Program-made: the position numbers and the translations under genes
Notes under the pieces: generated by a model
What the model was told of the DNA's origin: nothing
What the model saw: only the letters and a program-made list of their open reading frames with translations
The model's database searches: none
Shown: one piece after another, positions 22,630 through 34,530 of the stretch
How positions within the stretch are numbered: the first letter of the stretch is position 1
Layout of the letters: every line of letters starts with the position of its first letter
Source: Paragonimus westermani
Lineage: Eukaryota > Platyhelminthes > Trematoda > Plagiorchiida > Troglotrematidae
DNA length: 64,000 nucleotides
Assembly: GCA_008508345.1 (NCBI GenBank)
Contig: QNGE01000430.1
Location: 105,500-169,499, forward strand
Direction: 5' to 3'

Positions 22630-23640
22630 CGATGGGCGCAAATGGACATTATTATGTGCCCCTTCCTTGGAGATGTGAGCGCCCCATTTTTTCTAGCAAT
22701 TACAAAGTGGTCCGGGAAGGTCTGTTGTGCCCGAATAGGGTGCTTGGCCGCGGCGCTGAAGTGTTCCCAAAGTACGCGAGCGCGGTACAGTATCACAATG
22801 AACGTGAGTACGTTGAAAGGGTCCACCAAATTCAGCTTGATCCAAGCTACCCGCACTGGTGGCACTTGTCACATCAACCCGCATTAAACTCTAAGAAACC
22901 AGGGAAGCTCCTAGTAATCTGACGGCGTGGCTAAGTACTAGGGACTGTTCCTGAGTGACAAGCTTCGTCAGCGCCCCGACATCATCACACATCCACTGGG
23001 TGTATCGCCGCGATTTCGCATTGAGAAGGTGGCAGCTCCGGCGGATATCGAGGAGTTGTTTCTCCAGTAGCGCCTCCTCGTTTGCAGCCAGGGTATGTTC
23101 TGCTTACCGAAGTGGTCTGGATACGACAATGAGCGAGACCCAGCTTTCCATCGTTTCAAGCGAGTCATGCATTACGACGCACTGTTTGGGACTGTGTCGA
23201 CGTATAGAAACTCTACTCGCAAATCAATTCGGACGTATCTTTCATGTTGATGACTGTTCAGTGTCGGGTTTCAACCAGCAGATGGCAAAACGTTTTTTAA
23301 AGAGATTTTTGACCTGCTTGTAAAGAGAGATGTCCGTCCGGGGAATTCAGTTTCTGGTGACAGTGAGGTCTTAGCACCACTGCCGACCTCAGAGCTCTCA
23401 CCGTCCCATCCCAATGAGTTCTAGTTATCTAATGGGATGCTGGAACGGATGAATTTTACTGGAGCCTCCAGTTTTCAGATGGAACAGAGATTAAGAGAGT
23501 TATGCTACTGTGTGCCTCTGCCATACGACCCCTTGGGACTTGCCTCGCCCCGGCTACTGCCAGGCAAACGCTTGCTCCAGAAGTTGTGCACCAGTAATGT
23601 CGGATGGGGAAGACCACCGTGTCCGGAAGATCACAAATAG
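22630..23640 (+). pseudogene. BEL/Pao element 2 reverse transcriptase
   Basis: Opens with GHYYVPLPWRCE (about 22644-22680), then YVERVHQIQL and ALNSKKPGKLLVI (to 22921). After a frame change, RPDIITHPLGVSPRFRIEKV then ADIEELFLQ (about 22975-23070) gives the first Asp region. The catalytic motif reads FHVDDCSVSG at about 23242-23270, against YVDDCLVS in active elements. The end block is YDPLGLASPRLLPGKRLLQK (about 23524-23583). Frameshifts throughout. Confidence 0.8.
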
Positions 23641-23975
23641 TAACACGCCTGAATGATTAGTTTAAAGGCTCCTGATGACCTCCATGTTCCACGCTGTATA
23701 ATGTTTTCGCAGGCTTTTGCGACAAAACTATCTGAGAGGCTTTTTTGTGGTACTTTGGAGGGGGTTATGCAGCGGTAGTGTACAGCTACTTCATCTCAAA
23801 AAAGGCGCGAGGAACAGTACACTGCTGTTTAGCAAGTCCAGAGTTGCACCACCTGAGGCGATGACTATCCCGCTACTTGAATTGGTCGGAGCCATCCTGG
23901 TCATGGGGGTTCATGGGACCATCGTTGACAAATTGGGTAGATGTTCCGATTTACTGTTGTTTTTAGATTGATTGC
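23641..23975 (+). pseudogene. BEL/Pao element 2 RNase H
   Basis: STLLFSKSRVAPPEAMTIPL then LELVGAIL (about 23815-23900) matches the conserved KSRVAPLKAMTIPRLEL block of BEL/Pao RNase H. The preceding DASE-type acidic motif is not visible. Confidence 0.75.
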
Positions 23976-25165
23976 ATGATTGCCCTCCATTCTGCGCAGA
24001 ACGCGTCCACTTGTTTCCGCATTTCTGTTGCTAACCACCTTTTTACGATCAACCGATCGTCGACGCCTAAAGAACGCAGGCACGTGAGATCCGAAAAACA
24101 TTCAGCCGACTCTGCTTCACGCGGTCTGATAGCCGGCCTAGTAACAGAAAAGTGGCTGAAACACCCTGAGTTCTTGAGTCGGCCTTGCAAGTCGTGGCCT
24201 CCGAATTCCAACTATCTTGTCGAGCTAAACTAAAGGAGACATCGTCTCGCGTGAAATTTGTCGCGCGAGCAATCGGTCCGTACAAAATCTTTATTCAAGT
24301 TGCATTCAATTTCTCAAAGCCCTGGTTCAAGTGGTACGCTATGGTACTCCATGACGGGCGCCGGGAAATGGATTTGAATACCAGCTTTCTCATTTTAAAA
24401 GAAATCAAAGCGGCTGGAACAGATCTGGTAAGATCAGTGCAGTTGAAGTGCCTGCCTCAGGAGGTGGCTCTGTGGTTGTGGCATCCCCCTTGTTTTTCCT
24501 CATGGAGCCCTTTGAAGAACTTATCTCTCGCCATGGCTGAAGGTGGTTTACGGGTAAGAGATCGACTCTCGCTATCCTCTTACTGTTGTTGGGACCGTGC
24601 ACCCCACAAGTTTGTCTGAGCTTCATCACAACATTGACGTAATTATGGGATACCATCACAAAGTCGAAGGTCATTCGGGAAGTTCGCATGTGTTGTGTCT
24701 ACTGGGGGGCAGTTTCAAATCATACAGGGTGGCGTGGCGCTTGAGCGAGTCAACGGATCTTGCTCAGCCCGCAGTCGTCATTCCGCCAAAGTCGGTAAGC
24801 AAATGGTGGACCCTCCATCATCCGTCAGGATAAACACAACGCAGTATCTGCTCAAGAAAGTTGGGTTAAATTATTGCGGACATATTTTGTGAACAGCGGT
24901 AAGACATCAAAAAAACTAAACGAACGTATATTCACATGCTTACAATCTCTAGCTGTGCACCTCAAGGTGCCTCGCTTCTTGAGTGTCAACCCGTTCATTA
25001 TGACTCTGTCACGATTAATCCGTCACAGAAGCACGCTTGAGGTCATCGTTTCTGATAATGGTGCCAATTTTTTAGCCACTGGCAAAGAACTTATGGGCTT
25101 GATTCGCAACTCAGGTAGCGAGTCCGTCAGAAGGGAATCCGGCGGCACATTAAAATGCCCTATGT
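23976..25165 (+). pseudogene. BEL/Pao element 2 integrase
   Basis: The linker is marked by RHVRSEKHSADSASRGLIAG (24078-24137), the counterpart of the WRHVPSELNPADLASRGL motif. The zinc-binding part is GYHHKVEGHSGSSHVLCLLG (24649-24710). The core has VIVSDNGANFLATGKELMGL (about 25042-25100), keeping the second catalytic Asp. The frame ends at 25165-25167 and homology stops there, before the conserved Glu. Inactive. Confidence 0.8.
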
Positions 25166-25167
25166 GA

Positions 25168-25242
25168 CAAGAAGGCCAGCCGACTCTACTTTGAATGCCC
25201 GTGACTTCGCGGACCAAATTTGGGCAACACGGACGCACCAGT
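25168..25242 (-). repeat. Leader and primer-binding site of an inverted element C relative
   Basis: On the minus strand this matches 17109-17185: the TGGTGCGTCC site and then 'ggcattcaaa'. The element is cut off at the BEL/Pao boundary near 25167. Confidence 0.65.
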
Positions 25243-25447
25243 TGACAGCGTTCTTCCGAAGTAGGGGTTCCGACAACACTTCTGAAAAGAGGAACAATAC
25301 AAACAAGCATGAGCCGAAGGCCCAGTAAATCATGCACACGACTTACGCAGACGTAAGCTAAGACGGCACCGACAACACAGAAGTACGCCCCGTCACACAA
25401 CTCAAATTCAATTCGTGCGCGCTCGTTGGTTTCGGTTGCGCGTTACA
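25243..25447 (-). repeat. Inverted LTR of the element C family (205 bp)
   Basis: Reverse complement of the 16903-17108 LTR, about three-quarters identical by eye, with TGTA at its start (25447) and TGTCA at its end (25243). It carries the same leader, so it is the 5' LTR of a minus-strand element whose body is missing. Confidence 0.75.
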
Positions 25448-25785
25448 CCCTACGCTAGTCACCAGAATGGAGCATGAAAACGATCGATTCGATCTGTCAG
25501 ATGTATCTTGAGTACAAAGTGCCGATAAAAACGAGCTGATGGCGAACCTCTTCTTACTTCATTGACCGGAGTGCGGCGTGTCTTGAACATTCGACCATTG
25601 GTTCCTGTTTCCGCAGACGGCCCTGCCAGCGTTGACGTAACCTTGAGTGACTTCTCTTAAAAAGCAGTAGAGCGATCGCCTTAAAATCAAATCTGGCAGA
25701 CCGGTACACCAGGTGTTAGAGACCAGCTAATCCCATGGTAACTAACCCTCGGAAAAGATTATCCCGAGAATGTGTAATCGGTGGT
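25448..25785. other. No recognisable gene
   Basis: I see no domain or repeat here. Confidence 0.4.
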
Positions 25786-25930
25786 AGGTAGCGGTGCAAG
25801 TAGTCATCCTCATCTTGGCCTACTAGCGAGACGGCTCAGCTTTGACCCTACTAGTCCCTTTCCGAATCCACTGATTCTTTTGGACAAACTTGTTGTCGTA
25901 AGCGATCGAGTTTTGACGAATGTAGTCATC
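25786..25930 (+). repeat. Fragment related to element B 3' region
   Basis: Aligns with about 16752-16900, including 'cttggcctactagcgagacggctcagctttgacc' in two adjoining stretches and 'ccactgattcttttggac'. It is a second, separate remnant of the CsRn1-like family. Confidence 0.55.
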
Positions 25931-26661
25931 GATGCATTGGCCCTTACCGTACCGCACAAATATTTGGGTCAAGTGTGGTTTCCAGTTCAACGAATCGTTT
26001 CCGAACTGCGCGTAGCTCAACGATTAGATGTGGTTCCTCACAAATCGCATGATCCGTTGATACATTGTCTAAACATCGCCGTATAGCGGTGTAGACGGTA
26101 CCAGTAAGTGACGGACACACAGCTTGTCGGCTAACTTCAGGCTGTGGTTCTTTCGGGGACGTCTTTCAGTACGTATGGAAGCAGTACCAACCTTCGCCAC
26201 GCGTACTCTCAACTCCCGGTACGCACACAGATCTGTATACAGGTTGCTATTCAAGTAGCGATAGTTTGCGTAGCTCTGGACAACTCCATTGATGCAAACC
26301 TGAGGCACACTCAGTAAAACAACACTTTACCCCCGAGAAGGCTGTAAAAAAGGAAATGCCTCATCTGTTTTGATGCCCAGACCAGACCTGAATGCGGTAG
26401 TCGCGGGAGCCGTAGCTGGTCATCGTAGTTCACCTTAACTGCGTTAAAGCAGCGTGGGGACATATGCGAACAGAAGCCTTGGTGACTTCCACTAAGAAGA
26501 CACTTCCGAATCTATCGGACGGTAAGGTCCAGGTCAACCGTACGCTGGCTCCCACGGAAATCGTAATTGTTCATCATGATCAGCATTCGGAACGTTCACA
26601 CTCAGTCGGTTCGCTTGCCTGCGCAGCTGGGCTGTCTGATGCCCCGATAGCCGTCGAGGCA
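25931..26661. other. No recognisable gene
   Basis: The + frame 26464-26688 (75 codons) has no motif that I recognise. No repeat was detected. Confidence 0.35.
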
Positions 26662-27860
26662 TTAATTGCTGCCCTTACCTCTGAATAAAGGTACGATAAG
26701 GGCATCCTTGAAATCCTGCTGCATCCCCTCGTGATCCTTAATAAAGTGAACCAGCTGGAGCGAAGCGCGTTCGAGCGATGGTCCGCTACTATTTAGTATC
26801 CCACCTGGCGGTCTATCCTCGCCTACAGCCTTCCTGTTGTGCAGCTGACCATCAGCTCTCTGCAACTCTATAAATTCCGGGGCGAAAGCAAGCGAATGTT
26901 TAGTAGCCTGTCGCAGCAAACTGTTCGTGTTCACGCAGCCAGTGGTAGCAGGATGGCCTAGTAAGCTACCAAAGAGTGTGCCACATTTTCATGATGTCCT
27001 CCGGTTGAGTGCAAGAACAGCGGGAGTCCAGATCCACCATTGCTTTGGTAGACTGGATAGGTGGACTGAAGATAGCTTTAGGGGAATCGTAGAACTCTAT
27101 GTGTTGCCGACAACCTGCGATGATCTCAATGCACCCACCCTGCATTCTCCACCGAGTTGACGACAGATATTTCGAAACGCGGCCTTCTTCGTCTCTTCGC
27201 TAGAGTCCATCGTGGAAGTGGCAAACACTTCATCCTTCTCTTGTACCAAGCTGTAAATAGCCGCTGTTGCCATCGAAAAAGTTCGGATGTTACTGGCGTT
27301 CCACACCAATTGTCGCACTGGCTGCTGTCGTGATCTGTTCCTAGAGGTTCTGCCACATATCCACATGGGTAGTGGACGCAGAGACGTAGTGCAGATAATG
27401 GGGAACGGCACGCTGAATAGCAGCCTTCAACTTGCAGTTCTCCAGTCGTTTGACACCCAGCCTTTGCCGCTTTTCGTAAGCTTTACAATGAACAGCACTA
27501 CCTACATGTGTAAACAGCTTGGTTCTAAAAGGCTGGTGATATATCCTACATTCAGCGCCGTGCATCACCCGTATGGTGCGCACTTTACAAGTGTTGAGAT
27601 GCTGCATACTCACGTAATCGAGCAGATGGTGTTGGCCACTTCGTGGATGAGTCCACGTCGTGATGTCGCTCGCATCCAGCTGGAATCGGGTGTTCTTGAT
27701 AGCCAGCAGGTGAGTAGAACACCAATGCAGCAGACAATCAACGTTCTCATTGACTGAACCGATGCCGTAGTGTCCGAGGACTCCCGGTCAGGCCACCAAG
27801 TTGCACCCAACTCGAGCGATCAGGTCACCTAAAAGTGACAGTCGGTCATACGACAGTGCC
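26662..27860 (-). pseudogene. Non-LTR (RTE-like) retrotransposon, endonuclease to RT start
   Basis: Read on the minus strand, high to low coordinates. The AP-type endonuclease end has THPRSGQHHLLDYV (27610-27660), then MHGAECRIYHQPFRTKL in place of the usual GAECWTDHRLV motif (about 27540-27590), and RLGVKRLENCKLKAAIQRA (about 27425-27480). A linker follows with IYSLVQEKDEVFA and ETKKAAFRNICRQL (27150-27265). The RT start is AVGEDRPPGG then DFKDALIVPLFRGKGSN (26662-26830). Stops and frameshifts are present, and the RT palm is absent. Confidence 0.75.
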
Positions 27861-30198
27861 GATTGGCCTGTGGCGGACAGATGATCATAGAGCCGGTCCT
27901 TTGTGTCATCGGTGTGACACATAGTTGGACCATAAAAATTAGCGGGCGTGGACAACACGAAATTCGCATTAAAGTATAGATACCTGATACGCCATCAAAC
28001 ATCATTAGAAACGCCTGCAAACAATAACTGATCACCCTCACAGTTATCACGGCAGATCTGTGTGTTTGCAAAACAAAGTCATCATCCATTAGCACGCAAA
28101 AAACACAACCGCAGGACCAAACACGAGACCCAGACAATCACTTTCGGTGGGCAATTACTCAGATGACCATCCATTCGAGCACGCATTCACACATAACCGA
28201 GGATGTTCATGTGGCCGACAGGCTGTATTTGCTACGCTGATTTGTGAATCTACCTCTTCTGTAAAGCCCCTGCCAAAAGGAACAATGTTGCGTTGCTTGA
28301 ACACACCGAAAAGAAGTCTGTGATGTAGACCGCTTTTTATTTCTTTCGGTGAAATGTTTTCAAGTTCGGTGTGAAATCGGTTTCAAGCGCCAATATGCTC
28401 CTCGTTGATACTTCCAGATATGCCTTCCGCATGAATGATTACGTTTTTCACATTTATTAGAGTGAAACGAACTTGGGAACACAGTGTTCGACGCAACGGT
28501 TAGGAACTGTGAGCCATTTGAGAACAACTCGAATAAACTTACCTTGGGATGACATATGACTGACCTACAACATCATCATCACCTAACGCGTAATTTTACA
28601 TTATTTGTTAGTTTTCTGCGTGATAACTGAGAAGGCTTATATGGATATGGAAGCATGGAGACATCCGTATCGGGCCATTTAAGCCCGCCGACGAAACAGG
28701 TTCTTCTAGCTTTCTGGATTCGAATGTTACAGATCCCGAATCATGTTTAGTTAAGCGGTCCTGAGACTGAAGCGTTACTCTTCCGCTGCAGCCCCATTTG
28801 GTACACAGATTTTCATCCCCATTTGGTACACAGATTTTCATCCCCTATTGAGCAGTTAATCAAAATCATCTGTGAGAAGACATCCACAAAACGTTACCAT
28901 GTGTCCATCGAAGCAAGTAGAAAGTAACGGGGAAATCCCGGTTCAGGATGCCCCTGAAGCTTAAGCTCTTCTCTTTTTAGTAGTACAAGAAAAGAAGAAA
29001 TTCGAAGTTTCTCAAAGGTGTGCGAGGATTCCAAAACAAGCTCGCAGGAGTGCTTAATACTAATTGTGTTATTTCACATGAGAGTCGCCCGTTGTGGTTC
29101 AGTAGTCAGTGCAATAGACTGAACTACGTGTTTACAAACCATTGGGCTTCCTGTTTCAGCTTATCTTGGATGGTTCCACCGTACTAGCTTCCAGTATTCC
29201 TTTAGCAAACTATTGTTAATAATTTCGGTTTGTTTAATTACGCGCACTTATGCTTCAATGTCTTTCAGTCGACCGACCGATACGTGTGCCACCACTTCTC
29301 CAGCCCATGAAGTTCGCATATCTTGAAGATGGACGCGAATTCCTCTACTCCTTACTGAGTCATCAGTCTTGGCCCAAAAGAACTGTAATGTATGGCTGTT
29401 TAGTGGCCATCCAATTTCAGTGTGTAGAGGAACGAACCTCAAGAAACCGACCCTTCTTAATTCCCTCCATTGTCCACAAGACCGCTGGATAAAAATTGAT
29501 AAACTCTTTAAGGATTGTTGAAACGAAAATCAAAATTTCACTGAACAGACTAACGTGAAGCACTTTAAACTCTGGACTTGTGCTGGATCTGTGCATTTCG
29601 CGAACGAGTAAGAGATTCCGTTTATTTAGTAACAAGGAGCGGTTGCTTATCTTCTTTCAGGTTGGAGAAAGAACGAAGCTCCCGACTGCTGACTTAAGAC
29701 CTGTCATTGATGTTTTGTGGTAAATTCACCCTGTTTTAACCGGACCTCTCACTCTAGTCCTTTAAGGTTTCTGAGGAGAATAGTCATGCATTTTATACTT
29801 TCTTGCTGCAAAGCTGGATCGAATGAATCGGATCCACAACGTAGAGGTATTGAAGCTGTAGAAAAAATGCTTCCTATCGGGTGGCTAATAAAACTACATA
29901 CTGTCGGGTTAAATACAGAAGGCTTTCACTAGAAACCTACGTTCCCATAAGAGTGAGAGTTTCATTTAATCCTTGAATTTCCTAAGTATCCCGTAATGCA
30001 AGTGTGGTAGTGGGTCAGGATGGTGAATTAGAAAGTAGCGTCGGGGGCAGTGATCAGACATGTGTACGTGAGGACAGTAAGAAACGATGTTAGTGGTGTA
30101 GTGCTGGTTCCTGAATTCGTCCGCTCAGAGTTTCGCCAATCTTACGCTGCCGTGAATTAAAAGTCGCAAGGAGAAAACGGTTTATCTGCAAACAAACT
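27861..30198. other. No recognisable gene
   Basis: Scattered frames under 105 codons with no recognisable motif. Contains one small tandem duplication at 28796-28845, listed separately. Confidence 0.4.
28796..28845 (+). repeat. 25-bp tandem duplication (two units)
   Basis: Units 28796-28820 and 28821-28845 are identical: atttggtacacagattttca followed by tcccc. Probably a replication-slippage product. Confidence 0.9.
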
Positions 30199-30633
30199 TT
30201 ATTTATTGATTTACTCACTGTTCACAACAGACTTCAACGTAACAATTGAGGCGTGCTAGGAGGCCGGGCGTGAGAGCACCTTGAGCACAACCGCACAGCA
30301 GCCGCCAGAGTGGAAGGGTGCGTCGACGGAAAATTCCGGTCGACCTTCAGAATTCAAACAAGCGTTAGACCGGTTTAACGGCGTTCCTGACGGTAATAGC
30401 TCAACAGTGTTATCCTGGTGAATGTAACCCACAGCAGTAGAGATGATGTGGATTCATTATGCAGCTACGAGCAAAACTGCGATACTTATGCTGGCCCACT
30501 AACTTTGATTCCAGTGGTTTGTAGTAAATTTACATTCACAAGATAATCTGAACCGGCGCGGTGGTACTGGCAAGGCAACTCTCACGTCGCGCGGAGTTTA
30601 GAATTTTGGGGACGTTGAAGGTGATCTCACTAC
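30199..30633 (+). repeat. Dispersed repeat R1, copy 2
   Basis: Counterpart of 1331-1757 in the same orientation. The best preserved parts are 'accttcagaattcaaac' near 30345, 'taaatttacattcacaaga' at about 30525-30543 and 'ttttggggacgtt' near 30604. Confidence 0.6.
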
Positions 30634-33600
30634 GGTAGACAAATATTAGTTCGATTGGAGAAGGTCAAACTTCAAACCCAAAATACGCACGGAAGACCCA
30701 AGCGAGTGCTCAAGCAAGTAGAAGAGCACTTCATTGACTTATCACGTCCTCAGGATGGCGGAATTCAATCCGCAAACGTCTAGGTGGTAGCACCTTGGTC
30801 GACGGTGACGAAGGTTACCTATCTCGACCGAAGATACCAAAGTGGAATACCATAAGCTAACAGTTGACAAGAGAACCGACCGGTCCTAGATATACCATGG
30901 GTTGCAAATCTGGTCAGGAAGGTCTCTGTGAGTGGGCCGGACTTTTGAGACAGTGAAATACGAGGAGATGAACACGTTCTGGCATGTAATTTGATCTCTG
31001 CCTTCCCTCGGCAACTGAATCCTGGAATTGTACGGTGACTAAATCGTGTTTTGGAGCAGTAGAAAAAAACGATAATTTTATTCACGTACGCCGCTGTCAC
31101 CACCGTGGAGGGATCTAAAAGCCCTATTATTTACCTCTCCAATACACAATTCACCGCCTGATTCTGGTGTAACTACCCTAGTCGCCTTCATTCTGTCGCA
31201 CTATAGAGCAGCATTGAACAGCACACTTGACAAACCTTGTTAGTCTTATTAGGCTTTTTTATTCCAATATGCCTCATAAGCTCTGAAGGTTAGCTAGCTA
31301 GCATGTACCGGGCTGACGTTTACGGGTCGTCTTCGCAGTTTATGAGACTTCACAACAAAGCCATGGCTTGTAGCTTCTGAGTTCACTGCAGACATGATCC
31401 CGGCTTTCCTGCAGATTTTTATTTACTGCCCCGATGCTCTCATAGTCCAACCTTCGGATACCACCGCGCAAGTTGTCGCCCAAACATTCCTAAAGATAGC
31501 GCCACTCAGTACAGAGACGGAAGAGATGGTTGTCAACTCCCCTCCTCCTACAGCACGCGTTTTCGATGAATCAGCAACAGCTGATCTTACCGTAGTTAAA
31601 AGAGTGGAAGCTCGTTGCCCTGTGTAATCGCTAGTAAAGAAATTTAACAAAACTTGTGTCGACTTATCAATTTCAGTTACTTAAGGATTCCACTCAACCC
31701 CATCTCTCCCAAGTGTTTATCTTCGTATGTCCTGCCTCCCCTATTTGTGATACTTGATTGGATCTTGACCCAAATGTTCTCGTTTCACCGTGGCAACTTG
31801 ACAATTGGGCGCACAACCAGTTGCTCATTACACTATGCTGGACTGGTGCGTGCGCAGGTTTTTGGGAGCTCCGGTCTTTACCGCTGTGTTCGGAACACGA
31901 ATGCAAGAAAAAACTATTTCGGGTATGAACGCCAGATAACCTGACCATAATTTATCTTTAGCTTGCACACCACCAAGTTGTAAACCCCTTCCAGAAAATG
32001 ATGTCATTCAAAACTGTTGGGATGGCCTATCTATTCACGTTGATGATATGTTCTATGGTCCCTTGGCATTGTGAGACGGTCCTGTTTTGGTTACCTTGGA
32101 TCGTTGGTTCATCCCTACGGCTAGCCAAACGTCTGCGTAGAAAATTGTAAAGGACATGCTGCGCGGCAATGTAGCAAACACAAGGTGACTGTGCCTCAAC
32201 TGCATATGCATAAAATTGTCACTTGCTGAGAGTGTTCTGGCCAGCCATAAGGAAAAGGGAGGAAAAATCCATCAGCAATACCAGGATAGTAATAGTTTAG
32301 TAATCAGTTTCTGTAGAGCACACAATGACGACTTCAGTCGTTTCACTGTCTCAACAAGGTCGGGTTAACTCTTCTCCTGGTGCGTGCAGATGACTGAGAG
32401 TGTCGGCGGATTGTTAATCTTGTGAGTCGCCTGGTGCACACGACGCGCAGTGGAATGAGTCGGTGTGTTGTGTGACTTATTCGCTCGAATTCCAGCGGGT
32501 TGGCTGACGTGATTGCACACCCATTAGGCAAATGCTTCACCGTTCTGACTTGCAGCTGCCTCTCCATCACTCTCGTGTAAAGTGGAATTTCACCCACACG
32601 ACTATCGACACACGTGGTTTGAGATGAGGGGAAAGAGGTGGGCGGCCCTTAACAGCGGGCATTGGCGTTCGGGTGATGTCAAAAAGATAATTACCCTGAT
32701 CGCGTAAAGAGTTCGCCGAACAACGGTTACTGACTGACGCCCCAAGAGTAAACAGACATTGTTGCTCTTGTAAGTTAGTCCAATGTATACAGCTCTCGGC
32801 TGAGCTAAACGGACAGGTTGACTGTTGGTCCGTTTTGCTGGATCGTTTTAAAAACCACTGTGGGTGAATTTTGGCGTTTGGTTTATTCTCAAGATGATGG
32901 TATCCTTCGTCGGTCGTATCAACCGTGAAAAAATTTCCTAGCTCGATCGACTGAAGTCTTTACTGAACCCGGTTTAAGCTGAACCGGGACAAAACTGTCT
33001 CGGCACAAACACCGTCCTGTCCATGCGAACTTCCGGTAGGCTGCGCGCGAAACTACGATTTACTATGAAATTAAAGACGGATCTGTCTGCCGTTTAGGGG
33101 TGCACTGATCAAACGCAGAGCTGATGGCACCGCAAGACGCTCGGTTTATCGAGTCGGACAGCGTTGTTACAGACAAGCTAAGGACAACGAGGATTGAACT
33201 GACAGAAGGGACGCTTCATCAATACCAAATTGATAGTAGATTGTTGCACTCATTTCAACGATTAAAGAGCTGCACAGAATGTGCAAAGCAAAGGTCTTCT
33301 AGACTTTGGCAAGAACTGCCTGGAGCGGGCACCCGTCAAGGTAATACGCTGTACCCAGATAGCTCCGGATGTGCTTAAATTTACACTTGACAGCATTACG
33401 ATATGGTCGGTTTACTCAAGTTGCGTTGAATAAAATGTAATATCTTCCCGTCGTGCTTGAGAATAGTCTGTGATACTTGCGACACATCACATTTTGACGT
33501 CAACATTCAGCGATTCTGGCAGGTGGTTAAGGGAGGGAGATCGTCGGTTAATATCAAGAATAGCGGCAGGCCAAGAAATGGCACTTGAGGCACCCTGCTG

Positions 33601-33919
33601 AGGCTAAACATGCAGGCACAGAATAGACCACTTACGCGTATCACGTACAGACGATTAACAAGACGTGGCTTGAGCCATTGAAAGAGGTTGCCTTGAACCC
33701 ACAACGGAGAACCTTGTGGATTAGATCAGTATTTTCCACCCAGCCTATTGGTCTGGCATAGTCGAGGTAAGCAGCATCATCCATGAGCAAAAGTTGGATA
33801 CTGTGAATTTAAAGTTCTGTTTACGTTGGTTGATTGAAATCCGAAGGTCTTCCTGCCTCAAATGGTTCGAGGATTTCAAATTACAATTTGAACGTCAGTC
33901 ATTTGGTCTCAACTCCCGC
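30634..33919. other. No recognisable gene
   Basis: Open frames of 75-96 codons occur on both strands (for example 30819-31103 -, 31654-31944 +), none with a domain that I recognise. Likely decayed repeats. Confidence 0.4.
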
Positions 33920-34530
33920 TCTCAGAAGGACTTTCTAGCCGGCATATTCCGAAAAGTAGCACCAGACTCAAGTTTCACTATGATTTGAGCTCGTCGGTAG
34001 TGCATATCTTTGCAATGACCGGGATTTAAACTTCGGCCACGTTTCACTGAGGCAAACTTGTTGACAATTACGCAACTGACCTCACGTTGAGCACGATCGA
34101 ATGATCCGTTCCAAATGCTCAATCACCTTTCCATGTGAGCAGTGGTCAGGTTGCCCGATCGTCTCGAGAGGAGACACAGTAACTGTCTTGTTAACTGCAA
34201 TCGGTAACCCCACGATTAGGACTTCCGGAACAGGTCGAGATCACTGATCTCATTGAACCTGCAAGGAGATACTTTGAATTACTGACGAGTAGTTGGGGGA
34301 TTTGGGCACTTTCGGATTGACCATCACACACATTCTATTGGCGCTCGACTTCCGGTCGTGGCAAGGATAGCACTACTGACGAGCTCAAATCAGAGAGAAA
34401 CTTGAGTCTAGTGCTTCCTTTCAAAAAAGACTGGTTAAAAAGTCCATCTGAGTGCAAGGGCTGTGATCGAATATGAGTGATGTTTACCTCGAGACTTGCC
34501 AAACCCCCGGCTACTCATCGGTTTCTAAAT
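33920..34530. repeat. Foldback SINE-like element, copy 3 (two inverted halves)
   Basis: 33920-34150 carries the SINE-like sequence on the minus strand, including a decayed B-box (gggatttaaacttcgg at about 34020-34035) and the 'gacctcacgttgagcacgatcgaatg' block. 34310-34530 carries the opposite half on the plus strand, with 'cgtggcaaggatagcactactgacgagctc' in two adjoining parts, 'cttgagtctagtgcttcc' and the 'ggctactcatcg' tail. Together they form a hairpin-like unit with about 160 bp between halves. This copy is the most diverged of the three. Confidence 0.6.
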
